Source of the DNA: Jaltomata sinuosa
Lineage: Eukaryota > Streptophyta > Magnoliopsida > Solanales > Solanaceae
DNA length: 64,000 bases
Reading direction: 5' to 3'
Assembly (NCBI GenBank): GCA_003996215.1
Contig: QJPP01001948.1
Span: 1-64,000, forward strand
How positions within the stretch are numbered: the stretch's first letter is position 1; every line of letters begins with the position of its first letter. The notes under the pieces were generated by a model. The model made no database searches. It had not been told where the DNA came from and was given only the letters and a program-made list of their open reading frames with translations. Below, piece after piece: positions 23,186-34,186 of this stretch. Made by a program: the position numbers and the translations under genes.

Positions 23186-24940
23186 GAACTATTACTTGTC
23201 CTCAAGAAAGATACTCACAAGGCAAGGAATGAATTATGCTTTAGACTCAATCAAGGCACAAAAGACTATTCTATACTAAAAATTGAGAAAAAGAATAAAT
23301 AAAAGACTCAAACAAAAGACTCAACTATGATGCTCATCTCAATTTGAACCACCACAAATTCAAGGCAATTGATCATTTCAAAAATCTTTTCAAAAGGACT
23401 TCATTTCTCATTCAAAACCAAGGAAATTTTGTTATCTAAAACAAGACATTTAAGCTTCTCAAGTCATTGGCATGGACCGTCAAGGTTTGCCTCGAGATTT
23501 TCCACACAACTTGTTTTCTTCATTCCCCTCAATTGAAATAGAGACTTTATGTTTCAATTCGAGAGCATGATGCCACTCACCACAAGAGAGAATCCCACTA
23601 AAAATCATTCGATTCATAAACAACGGGATTATAGGAGAACCCAGAAGACTCTCACTCTCTCAAGGAAGTTCAAGTGCATACGCGTCGAACCATAGGATTT
23701 CCCTTTATGTAAATTGCCACTAATGTAGGGTGGCCAATCTCGGAATCACCAAGAACTTGCGAGTTACAGTGTTGGCTAGGACTAAGGTAAGGATTTCATT
23801 TGGTTCAAGTGACTAAACCTCCCTAATGCTCTTTGTTCTCATTTCGAACACCACTCACATTTTCTAATTTTAACTTCACCTTATTTCTCCCTCACACAAC
23901 CCAAGCTTCTCCTTTTCAATCATGATCATTCGACTCCTTGTATCGCCTTCATTTTGTAGCACCTAGTCTTGCTTTTCATTTTTTCTCATTTGTTTGAACT
24001 TTTGGAGAAATTTTTTAATTCAACTTAAGGTGTTACCTTGCACTTTAAGTGCATTCCTTTTCTTCTCCTCATTTGATCACATACACCCCCAAACTTAGGC
24101 ATTTGCCTATGTTGTCTTTTCATTCCCCCCCCCCAAACTTAGGCTTTTAGCATACTTTTCACTTTCAAGCAATTAGGGAGGATGGGTGCCAAGACAGAGA
24201 TTTAGAAAGGTCAAGGTGTTAGCAAGGTGCCAAAGAACAATTACAAGATCAAAGGTGTTAGCAAGGTGTTATCAAAGGTGCCAAAGAATTGATGTCATGG
24301 GAAGTCATTTGGGTGAAGTGGCTATCAAAAAAGGCCTAAGGACATCTTCCAAACTCGGTCACACCTAGAATTTCGCCTTGCATCATATTCGGGGCAAGTT
24401 CTAGATGACACACATGCACGAAAAATCAAGGTACAACCTTACCACACAAGGCATCATGCCACAAGACTTCTTTCATTAGTCTCAAAATCAATTGGGGCAA
24501 ATGATTTTCGATAAGCTATTCCAAATTTATTACACACTCATTTGTGAGTTAATCAAGCTAAAGAGAGAGTGTGCAAGTCATGACAAGAGAATGTTTTTCC
24601 TCAAAAAAATTCATTTCCCTTCTTCCTTTTATTTTCATAACCCATTTGCTAAGAAAAATATTTTGGTGGCCCCATTTTGAGACAAGCAACTACAGACTCA
24701 ATTTTAAACTAAAACTTGGCATTTTTCCTTAAAAAAGTCACCTCTCAATCTATCATATGGAAACACCAACCCGGTTTGACACAAAAACAAAAGAAAAGAA
24801 AAAGAAAATAATCAAAACTTTTGCTCCTTGGGTAAAAACCTTGGTATTAACAAAACCCTTAGAGTTTATTGCTAAACTACTATTAACAAGGCGATATTTC
24901 AATTCTGCGCTCTGGATTAATTAAGAACAAGACTCGGCGT
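23186..24940 (-). other. E2 long noncoding 3' region
   Basis: Collinear with the matching part of E1. It holds two extra purine tracts like the 3' one (24084..24096 and 24125..24140) and one 33-bp motif. No conserved reading frame was seen. Confidence 0.7.
24728..24760 (-). repeat. 33-bp E-family motif, downstream copy in E2
   Basis: In element sense it begins CCATATGATAGATTGAG and ends TTTTTTAAG; the most decayed clear copy besides 53896..53928. Confidence 0.8.
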
Positions 24941-24946
24941 AGGCCT

Positions 24947-25237
24947 TTACCTTATTTGCAAAGCACGGATAGTAAGACAATGGGGCATGTAAGACCAACC
25001 CGGTAATACAATTTCAACAACAAAAATCAAGCCCGGCGAGGGCGCAAATAAGCTCAAAACAAAAGCATAAGCAAAAGGCCCAGCAAGGGCAATAAGCATC
25101 ACAATCATCCAAAATATGACCGACAAGGGCCAAATTAAATCTAGCAGAACTAAAATGTCAACAAGGCCCGGCAAGGGTAATAAAAATACTATCTCAAGCC
25201 TAATCACGGGCACCAAAGTTAAGACACCCCCTCCCAT
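24947..25237 (-). other. Hydrophobic 96-codon reading frame after the E2 env-position ORF
   Basis: The frame encodes long hydrophobic stretches (ILVLLDLIWPL, WMIVMLIALAG, AYAFVLSLF) and ends EIVLPGWSYM...RALQIR. Related segments occur in E1 (about 14300..14663) and E3 (about 56240..56410), where VLPGWSYM is kept. It could be a membrane tail once joined to the preceding ORF, as in some env-like genes. Against that, the DNA is built from degenerate repeats of a GCCCGGCAAGGGC-like word about every 45 bp (25031, 25078, 25121, 25166), which would give such a frame by chance. I do not assign a function. Confidence 0.4.
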
Positions 25238-25299
25238 AAAAGAATCATTACCCTCAATGCTAATAGCTCAAGGGAAAGAAAGGTGGACTCTCTGGTGGT

Positions 25300-26712
25300 C
25301 TATGCCTCATCGTCATCATTTTCAGTTGCTCCCTCATCACCGGGTAACTCCTCTTCATTATAAGACATGGACGCCAACAAGTTATCCAGTGGGCCAGGAA
25401 TAGTGTGAGGTTGAGGTAAGGTATTCAAATTTTCCTCCTCTACTAGGTCATTACCTTTTTCTTTGTTGAGGTCTCTCCGGAGTGTCTTGACAGAATTTTC
25501 ACAAACATCCACCTTTTTGCAAAGAGTGGACACCTTCTCTATGACTCTTTTGATGGCCTTCTTCACTGCTCTCTCAATCAATCCTGGTAGGTCGTTTGAA
25601 AAATCCCTCAATTGCCTTTCGTGGTTGTATATTTTTTCAACCATATCTTGGAGCCCACCTTTAGACACTTGCTCTCTGGATGTGTTAGCAGTGGGTGTGT
25701 GTGTTTCTAAAGCCGGACAAGAAGGAGAGGAGGCATGTAAGTCAACATCAGAATCATCATCCTCATCTTACACCAAAACTTCTTCCCTGCGCCCTTTGAA
25801 ATAAGGAGCATTCCGGTCAGTTTTCCTATTGATATCTAGCACACCAATGGCTAGAGTAGGGGCATCACAGTCAAAGTAAGGAATGCCAGCTTGTGCACAA
25901 AGTTTACTGATTAGAACTGGAAAGGGGAATGCATCACCACCTCTATAAGCCTTCCTTTTTATTGCCAATGCGATGACTTCACCAACATTAATATGATCCC
26001 CCACCATAAATACAGCTACTAGAATGGCCCCATCATGCGTGACCTTTTGGTTGTTCTGAGAAGGCATGAAGCGGGAGAAGATAAAATCATACCATAGTCG
26101 TGCCTCGAAGTAAAAAGTCTGACATGGGATATCACCCCTTAAAGTAGCCCAGAGAGGTTCATCAAGAGCAATGATAGGAGCCGCCCATTCGAGAGGTTTG
26201 CGCTTGAGAAATAGCTTAGCCATGAGCTCAGGGGATGGTTCAATGGGAGTGCTCCAATAGATAACATTAAATGCAGCTGGGGTGATTCTGATTTCTTTAC
26301 TCCGAACAAAGACTAAGTCCACTGCTGGGAATGTTTCACAACCTCCTTTGTAGCCTTTAGCATCTTGTGTGGCCCAGTATGAGGCAAAGAACTTTCAGAC
26401 TAACTCATTATAGTAGTTTTAGGGCTTCTCCTAAAATAGTTGCCACTGTCGGTTGGCAAACTGGGTGGGGATGTTGGGTAGGTTATCCCCCACTGCATCC
26501 AGGTTAAAGTTTTGCTCTATGTTGAAATACCTACCAATATCAAGATCATAAATTACTTTTATGTCCTTCATTCCAAATCAAACCCTCTCCTCCTCTGAGA
26601 TTTGGTTACAGGAAGATGAGACTTTCTTTTTCCCTTTTAAGATAGGGTTGGAGGAGGAAGGATCCATTGGCCATCGAGAACACCTCTCGGCGTTACCCCT
26701 GCTAGAAGACAT
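25300..26712 (-). pseudogene. E2 env-position ORF, Transposase_32 domain (best-preserved copy, several stops)
   Basis: The start is the ATG at 26712 (MSSSRGNAER), right after CTGTATACAGAAC, a possible splice acceptor. A Ser-rich, Lys-rich N-terminus leads to the domain: ITPAAFNVIYW, FEARLWYDFIFSRFMPS, HDGAILVAVFMVG, NVGEVIALAIKRK and FPVLISKLCAQAGIP. The pattern matches Transposase_32 (putative plant transposon protein), whose activity is unknown. After an acidic linker (DEDDDSDVD) comes a helical, probably coiled-coil stretch (DMVEKIYNHERQL, RAVKKAIKRVIEKV, KVDVCENSVKTLRRDL), then an acidic tail ending ENDDDEA. Stops occur in the N-terminal part near 26400..26440 and before the acidic linker. 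About 470 codons in all. Confidence 0.82.
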
Positions 26713-27285
26713 GTTCTGTATACAGATATTGTGAGCAAAAACATAAACAAAACCTAAAAAAAAGTTATCAACTACAAAGGATAGAGTGCAACAGACTAGA
26801 AAAACAAAGTAGGTGACTTATGGCTTGTGCGGACCACATGTGAAATACACCAGAAAGAGTGTGCATTGCATGTGCTATCGCACAAGCTATCTGAATCCTA
26901 CAGGGATTTTCCATCGAGGTGCAAAGCTGGTGCAGCCGCACTAGCCAAAGTATGCATCGCACCATGCTTCTCCCCTTGAAGCAATGGCTGGATCTTTTCT
27001 TTTCAACATATTGTGATGCCTTGTGCGACCCGCACATCAAGATCTATGCATCGCATGCGGAATGAACAAAGGCATAATTGGAATTTTTTTGGTTTCTTGT
27101 ATTCTTGTGAATTATGCATGTGATCCGTAGACCAAGATGTACTTATGCACTCTCCAACATGCAAAAAACCATCAATATTAACCATGGGGGATAAGGGATA
27201 TCATGACCACAAACATCCGGGTACTCAGACTTCACCGGATTTCCATTAACACAACAACAAGCAAGTAAAGAACTTAACGACTTTC

Positions 27286-27318
27286 CTTAAGATGGATGTT
27301 ACCCCATCTATCATTGGG
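27286..27318 (-). repeat. 33-bp E-family motif, second copy in E2
   Basis: In element sense CCCAATGATAGATGGGG at the start and CATCTTAAG at the end. Confidence 0.88.
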
Positions 27319-27500
27319 AACATCAAGCCCTTACTTGCAACAATGAGCACCAACAAATTTTTAGCAATAATTAACCCCTCCCCGTACAAGATCATACACC
27401 CAAGGATAATTTCCAACAACGAATTATGGGCATACATATAGCAAAATTCAGCCCTAACAATCTATTCTCAACAAAACCTTATGACTAATGACTATTTGCC

Positions 27501-27533
27501 CTTAAGAACGACGTCACTCAATCTATCATCGGG
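27501..27533 (-). repeat. 33-bp E-family motif, first copy in E2
   Basis: In element sense CCCGATGATAGATTGAG at the start and GTTCTTAAG at the end; one mismatch from the E3 copy at 53682..53714. Confidence 0.9.
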
Positions 27534-28514
27534 CCAAACCATTCGTTAATCACAAATGGGTTACTCAGACTTCACCCCAAACATAGAGTTCAAGGCCAAA
27601 ATTCACTACCAATCAACATGAATTAACAAAATTCAAGTTTTACCAAGTTGACAATAAGCAAAATTATCAATGCAACTCAAAATTGGGGACCTAAAATTTT
27701 TGGATCTCACCCAAAATCAACATGGAAATTCTACTAAGCATGCTTCACAATATGAGTTTCTAACCTTTATAAAAATCAGTACTTAACATCGGGGAACTTA
27801 ACACAAGTGAATATTAGGAAGAGGGGAGTGAAAATTAAAGTTTTTTGGAGTTCAAAAATGGTGAGCCAAGTAGACTTTCTGGAGAGACGACGGCGACAGT
27901 GATGGTGGAGCAGCGGAGATGGTTGGATGAAGGAAGGGAAAGATTCTGGGGGAGTTTGAGGAATTTAGAGAGAATTTTGGGAGAGAAATTGTGAAGCTTG
28001 GAGAAAAGAGGATGGGAAATGAAGAAGGGAGGCGGTTTTAAAAAGAAAAGAAGAAAACAAATTTAGCCGGGTCGAGTCGGTCAATGGGTTAGGTCAATTA
28101 AAATTCAAATTTACCTCTTCTGTGCCACAACATGTGATTCTCACCAGCCTTGGTGCGGACTGCATGGCATTTCACACATCGCCCTTTTCTCCCCTGGGTT
28201 TTCCCAGGCTTCTGGTTTGTCATGCGACGAAGGTGTGACACGCACTTGGGCTCGTGCGTACCGTACGACCTAGCGCACGTCACCTTCAATTTTCCAACTT
28301 ATTTCCAGGCACTCTGTTTTAGCATGAGATGAGTTATGAGACTAGCACAATTGTTTGTGTAATCCGCACAGTCCTCTGCACAGCCCATGTTTCTACGCCA
28401 TGCATTCCCTATAAACACAACAAAAATAACAAAAGATAACCAAAAACAATGTAAAGAAACTTGGGTTGCCTCCCAAAAAGTGCTTGATTTAACGTCGTGG
28501 CTCGAAAATACTAC

Positions 28515-29853
28515 CTCAATGCACTCATTCTTTAGATTGGTGATAATATCACTAGGCAGCATCCCCTTCATCCTCGGGTTCATTTGGATTGAGAGGTGGT
28601 TCATTTGGGCCTCAAGATGCTTGATCGAGGCTGAGTGGGAGCTCACAGTTTGGTAATGTGTTAAAACTTCACTCTTTAGCTCACTCACTCCTGTATTTGT
28701 CGTATACACCTTCTTGAGAACCAAGGACAACATGTCCTCTAGCTTGGACTGATTGGGGTTGCTTGTGCCCTGTTGGTAGAGAGAGTCCGCCTTGTTCAGA
28801 GGTATATAGGGATTTAAGATCTGGTCATTGAAACGATCACCATCTTTATCTCTATCCCTCCCATTTCCATCCCTTTTCTTGTATCTTATCCAACCTTGGT
28901 TTTCCTCCCTCGGGCAATAATACCCAAGATGAGAACTCACTGACACAAAGCACAATTTACCATCGACCACTGTCATCGGTTCTTCATCACTCGCTTTAAT
29001 TTTTGGTGTACTCACTGCATTCACCACTTTCGCACCACCTACTCCCATTACATTCTTCGCTATCAAGTCAATTTTCATCATCATCTTGGCCATTGACTCA
29101 TCCCGCTCTTTAATCTCTTTTTCTCATTTCATTGTTCAAGATAGATGAGGGCGCTCCTGAAGTTGGCACATCTGCTTCCCTCGTATGCCAAGCTTGGTTG
29201 GTTTTGGTCATTCGCTCTTGCAAAGTCAAGGTAATGGGAAATTCTAAGTCCATGAAGGTTCCACCTCCAAGGTTGTCAGCCATCAAATTATTTAGAGAGT
29301 TCAACGACTGATAGAAGCTTTATAGCAATAGGTTGTTCGACAACTCATGGTTCAGACACAAGAGAAGATTCTTTTTGAATCTTAACCAAACTTCATGTAG
29401 AGGCTCATCCGGGAGTTGCCTAAAGTTTGTAATCTTGTCTCTTAGCATCATTATTCGAGATGGAGGGAAGAATCTTGATGTAAATTCCTCAACCAACTCA
29501 GCCCAAGATGTGATAGAATCATCTGGCAACTCTTCCAACCATGCCATGGCTTCCCCCGTGAAGGAAAAAAGAAATAGGCATAATTAGATGGACTCTTGGG
29601 AGATATGTTGAAACATGAACGGTTGGCAAATATCCATAAAATTCTAGATATGCCGATTGGCATCTTCATGTGTTGCTCAACTAAATAGGCCCTTCGTTTG
29701 GATTAAGTGGAGCATGGTGCTTTTCACGTGGAAGATAATATTTCCCAGCGTGGGGGGTAAGCAGATTGCACACACACCCTCTTGCATCATAGGCTCATCC
29801 TTGTCGTCCTCAATGAAGTTGTCAACACTCTCGTTGTCACCGGCCACATCCAT
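28515..29853 (-). pseudogene. E2 gag, Athila type, fused to post-pol sequence
   Basis: The start is the ATG at 29853 (MDVAGDNESVD), matching E3 40915. The gag core includes WLEELPDDSITSWAEL, SRFFPPSR, NFRQLPDEPLHEVWLRFKK and LLLCLNHELSN (29320..29547), then LGGGTFMDLEF. After a basic RDRDKDGDR stretch comes the helical part (SLVLKKVYTTNTG, TVSSHSASIKHLE, NHLSIQMNPR). At about 28525 the frame runs from this gag region straight into the sequence that normally follows pol (FSSHDVKSSTF), the same junction as in E1. Few stops, consistent with a recent insertion. Protease and everything downstream in pol are absent. Confidence 0.85.
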
Positions 29854-29957
29854 AGGCTAGCCTAATCAATCACAACACAAACAACAAACAAAAGTAAAAG
29901 AAGCAAGCACTCTAAAAGTGACTTCAAATCAAAAATCAAAAATAGCTATCAAATCAA

Positions 29958-29976
29958 ATACCCGGAAATAGCACCA
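29958..29976 (-). other. E2 primer-binding site (Athila type, mutated)
   Basis: The minus strand reads TGGTGCTATTTCCGGGTAT, a degraded form of the E3 site, 4 bp from the LTR end. Confidence 0.7.
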
Positions 29977-29980
29977 TTTT

Positions 29981-31476
29981 TTATAAACTCTCAAATTGTA
30001 CTCCCCAAATATGGAGGCACAACGATCATCAAGCAAAATGCATTTACAAGTACCCAACAGGTGTTGGGGTCATACCCACAGAGACTTGATGTTAGATATA
30101 TGAAGATTGTATCGAAATGAGTTCACAAAGAGAGTAAATGTTCAAAACACAAAAGTAAAAGGTTGGGGGTATTGGGATTCTGTCACTACAACAATTCATA
30201 AATAAAGCAAGTAAGTAAAGCGGGTGTATCAAATTGAGTAGAAGACTAGGGATGTGTATCTAATGGGGCTTTAATGTGGGATAGGGTGTTCTCCATTTCA
30301 CACTTATTCTTGCTTATTGACATAGGTAGCCTTGGTCATGGGCGTGGTTGTTTATATCTCGATCAATAACCACATATCCAATAATCCTGGTTAGAGAACT
30401 ATTGGTCAAAGCAATAACAAACAAGATCAAGCTTGGAGAGGTCACACTATCTCTAGCTTAGACCCTTAAATAGGTTGTTCCATCGATAAGAGCTATTTCT
30501 AGCCTCAAATCTGAATGGAGTCCCAAGTTCCCACTAGTAATCTCACATCTGAAACCATGAAATTCTCTTTCAAGCAACAACGTAGTCAAGTAATGACAAT
30601 TAATGTTTGCAACCATCAATTTTAGGATTAATACTTGGTGAAACTACTAGACCCATATCAAATAAGCAATTATAAGCAAGAATTAGAACCACCCATACCC
30701 ATTTGTCAATCACCCATTATCAACACACCCCTAGACAAGTAAAATCAGCCACTCATAGCAAAGAAGAGAGATATACCAAATGGGTAAGTCAAAATCCTCT
30801 TCACTCAAGCTGAATTTTAAGTTCTAAGCTCAATTTGAGTACACAAATGGTTAACCAAGAGAATGGATTCAAACCCTCTTCTCTTTAGAGAGGAAAACTT
30901 GTTCTCAAAGTAGAAATCTCTTTAAAATATTCAGGACTAAAGAATGTTATTTACAAATTTGCCTAAATTGGCCTTTTATAGTTTCCCAAATCGTCACTAA
31001 AAATTCAGGACAAAATTGCACTTCGGGTGATGTATGATGAGGCATGCGGTTTGTACGTCATGATGTGCGCGTCGCACACTGTCTTCAGTTGGACCAGCGA
31101 CTTCAGCTCATTTTAGAGGCTTTGTGCGAAAGAGGTGTGGTTCGCACATTGGGTTGTGCACGTCGCACAGCGACCACACCCCTTAGCAGATTCTTCAGTG
31201 AATTTTGCATATCCATGCGGCAGAGGTGCATTCCGCTCCATAGCTTGTGCATGTTGCACGGGCACCGCATCTCAGGCCAGAATCTCCATCTTTTCTGATA
31301 CTTCCACACTTCACTCCTTTTGAGCTCTTTTTGGGTCCATTTCCTTATTTTTCATCACTAATCAAAAGTACCTATATAGACATCAATAAAGGTTATAAGA
31401 ACCTCTAAATCTATTCAAAACATAGCAATAATTCATGGATTTAGGCTCAATAAGTTGGTAGATTACCGACTTATCA
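29981..31476 (-). repeat. E2 5' LTR (1496 bp)
   Basis: It runs from ACTTATCA at 31476 (TGATAAGTCGG in element sense) down to TTATAAACTC at 29981, where the expected terminal TGATAA reads TTATAA. The length is identical to the 3' LTR. The GTGCG/CGCAC block is at about 31030..31280. Confidence 0.93.
30973..30980 (-). promoter_or_regulatory. TATA box of E2 5' LTR
   Basis: TATAAAAG on the minus strand, about 50 bp downstream of the GTGCG/CGCAC block; the likely promoter of the element. Confidence 0.8.
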
Positions 31477-31481
31477 GACAT
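31477..31481. repeat. E2 target-site duplication, right (GACAT)
   Basis: Matches 21672..21676. Confidence 0.93.
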
Positions 31482-32430
31482 CCTGTCCTTGGCTAACCAT
31501 TTTGTTAAGCTTGATTTGTCAGATCCTGGTAGAATTCTCACTAAGTTTTAAGATTTGTTCTTCTTTGGTTTATCTTATCTAACAACATCAGTTTGAGGAT
31601 CAATAGTTATGTGGTATTCATGGTCAGGTTGTACGGATGAGGCCAGAAGGGCTACTTTAGATTCTGATTGTACTTTGAGATTTGATGGTCACCTTTGTGT
31701 CCGAGAGTTAGGGATTTGATTAAGTTGATTCTCCGAGTGGTTGTCCATTTATGTGGGATTCCAGCGTTGATTAGGCTCTGCCAGTGGTGGGATAGAAGTT
31801 TTGGTATGTCAAGATTCTTTTGGAGTTGGTGGTTTGTGTATTTGTATAGTAAGGTGGATGTTTAGATCTAAAGGATGGTGAGTTGAGAGATCATGAGCTT
31901 TTCTATGGATAAGCGGTGACCTTGGACCCCAGGCATCATTACCCTTGCCTACAGATTGGTTTGACTCGGTATTTACAACTTGACGGACTTCTTTCTGAAT
32001 GGAGAGGCTAGTAAGGCAACCATAAATCTGAATGGTATTTTGAAAATTTGGAGCAGCAACAGTATTCCCAGAATTTAGAGCTTAGTTGATCACTATGGAC
32101 TTTGTTGTAGGTATTCCAAACTCCTTGTGGAGATTTAGATGTTATTTGGGTCTTCTTGGATAGGTCGCTCTATTTCACTTACTTTCAGCCGATTCAGACT
32201 TGGCGCAGTTCAGCGAGTTTGGTGTCTTCCATAGTTGGGAGATCCTCCTTTGACACTGGATGTTCATCCATGTCATTCCCGACCCCGGTATACCAGTTAC
32301 AATTTAGTTTCGATGGTTAGTTCAGATGAGCTTAAGTATCGAGGTTGATCTTAGTGCAAGTGTATGTCCACTGGTTAATGGTCTGCTAGAGCAGACTACT
32401 CCAGTTCTTGGTGGTCCTATAGACCTCTAT
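31477..32430 (+). pseudogene. B2 pol remnant, part 2 (linker and integrase)
   Basis: It picks up the B2 reading exactly where part 1 stopped. LSLANHFVKLDLSDPGRIL is the degraded linker that in gypsy relatives precedes the integrase zinc finger. Next come TLDSDCTLRFDGHLCV, the gypsy pattern before the zinc finger, and FVVGIPNSLWRF near 32100, the start of the integrase core. Many stops and shifts follow; past about 32260 I can no longer align it. It is old and dead. The continuity across E2 supports the E2 insertion call. Confidence 0.68.
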
Positions 32431-33587
32431 TAACCTTGCTGATCCAAACAAGGGGCTACGAGCTGCGAGTACCAGAGGAGGGGTATACAGTGTAGTAGAG
32501 GTATACGAGGGACTCCTTTCATGGATCCTACCTACTGGGCCTGCAGGCACCAAAGAAGGTATATATGGTACTACTGGCGCACCTGATCATATCACATTAT
32601 ATCATTCACTCTGTGTAAGGTTCAACCCTTGTTCGTTGTTTATTGAGTGTATGCTCTGGTAGTATGTGATGCAGAGGTTTTTTTTTCACTTGTATATGTT
32701 CCTCGGGTGTATGGGCGCCCATTGGGATTGTAGGTAGATTAGCTTACTCACTCTTATTGTAGCACTTATTAGTTTCCCTTTCGTTCATTGGTGGATTAGC
32801 TTATTCTCTCCTATGGTAGTACCTGCGAGGTTGCCTTCCGATCATTCTTATATTATGAGTTGTATTGTTAGGATGATTATGTTAGTTGTTTTTCCTTCTT
32901 TCCCTTTTATTCGAGGTTACCGGTATACCGCAATGTTTGTTAAACGCTATGTATATATTGTTATTGCAAGGATCCAGGTGCATTCTTCTATCTATTGCTA
33001 GCTTCTGTGTGCTTTCCTCTATTTGCTTCTGTGACTACTTCTTTCATATCTTCTTTATACTACCTTTATATCTTATATTTTCTTAGTCGGCCTATGATGC
33101 CTACTGGGTGCCTGTTGCTTTGAAATTATTGCTCATACTACACTTTTGCATCTTCTTGGTACAGATCCTAGTATGAGCTATCACTGTTGATTGTGTGGAT
33201 ACTCGTGCAGTGCTTTTAGGCATCCGAGACATAGGGTGAGCTCCTTATGACTAAGGTTTGACCATATCTATTCTTTTGGCACTATTTACTGTTTTGTTTA
33301 TTCAGAGACAGTTGTATATTCTTCTTTTACACCTTCTAGTACTCTGTATATATTAGTAGTAGCTCATGTACTTTCAATACCAGGTCATAGGGTGGTGTAG
33401 TTTCTATTTATGTGTATTTAGGTTGCTTCCTTCCGCGTTGCTTTCTCTATCTGCTTTCGCTTATTTTACGTTTGGTGTGTGCTTGCTTAGGTAGTATCCC
33501 ATTATTAAACATTTTGGGCTACGGGGATTGGTTCGCCTACAGGGAGGTTGTAGGTGCCATCATGACCTGAGAAATTGAGTCGTGACA
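32431..33587 (+). repeat. B2 3' LTR, start not resolved
   Basis: The end GAGTCGTGACA at 33587 and the preceding TAGGTGCCATCATGACCTGAG match the B1 LTR end. The 5' boundary and purine tract were not found, so the left coordinate is approximate. T-rich, with a loose duplication around GATTAGCTTA (about 32745 and 32793). Confidence 0.55.
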
Positions 33588-34186
33588 CAATCGCAATGGG
33601 GATTGTGTTGCGTGGTCCATCATGTTGAACGTACTCCCCATACTTAGAATATTTTTCACCTTTTAATAATGCATTGGATGTAGTGCATCCTCTGCCATAT
33701 CGAACCTTGTTACAATGGGTGATGCGACGTGCTTCCTAATGCACCAAACATTTAGATAATTTCTATGCCTAAATCTACAAGAATGTACAAAACCTTTTGT
33801 ATACGGCTCAGATTGACGAATAGTTTAAAATGTCAGAACCTAGATATATTTTATATAGACATATAATATACATCATAACTCACAAATTATATAGTACAAA
33901 TCTAACTGTAAGTATTCGATGGATTCAAATTAATCCAAATTCACAAAGTGTTATACTAAATCTACATATGTCAGCGTAAAGGTCTGGCCAAAGGCTAATA
34001 ACATGTGTCACATAGTTTCTCTTGGTTGGGAAAGGTTAAACTTGATTGGAAGAAAATGATAGATCCCCTTGATTGGTATTTAGATCATGATATATATATA
34101 TATACACACACATGTAAGATCTATACCCATGCGACATCATCATATTGTCACTCAGTTGGTTGGGTGTTGTCATATCCCGAGGCTAG
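33588..34186. other. Unassigned 599-bp island between two LTRs
   Basis: Between the B2 LTR end and the C1 LTR start. AT-rich, with a TA/CA dinucleotide run at 34090..34112. I see no coding signal, LTR or RNA gene. It is the best candidate for non-retroelement DNA in the window, but it could be another decayed repeat. Confidence 0.5.
34090..34112. repeat. TA/CA microsatellite
   Basis: A TA run passes directly into a CA run. Confidence 0.85.

Larger units (their letters stand above)
26713..28510 (-). other. E2 spacer between gag junction and env-position ORF
   Basis: 1.8 kb without a gene. In element sense: GTGCG/CGCAC block (about 28390..28105), pyrimidine-rich leader-like stretch (about 28060..27880), two 33-bp motifs, second GTGCG/CGCAC block (about 27140..26820), then a T-rich run and CTGTATACAG before the ATG. 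The site matching the E3 splice donor is degraded here. Confidence 0.7.
21677..31476 (-). mobile_element. E2: full-length non-autonomous Athila-type element without pol (9.8 kb)
   Basis: Both LTRs are 1496 bp and differ by only a few percent over the parts compared by eye, so E2 is the youngest E copy. It is flanked by GACAT duplications and inserted in B2 pol. Order on the minus strand: LTR, primer site, gag, deletion junction, spacer, Transposase_32 ORF, 3' noncoding region, purine tract, LTR. There is no protease, RT, RNase H or integrase. Recent insertion of a pol-less element implies mobilisation by proteins made elsewhere. Confidence 0.9.

Noticed and set aside
25463..25804. 113-codon plus-strand frame
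   Set aside because: Antisense shadow of the coiled-coil part of the E2 env-position ORF.
32813..33086. Short hydrophobic plus-strand frames
   Set aside because: They fall in the T-rich B2 LTR and look like chance products of base composition.
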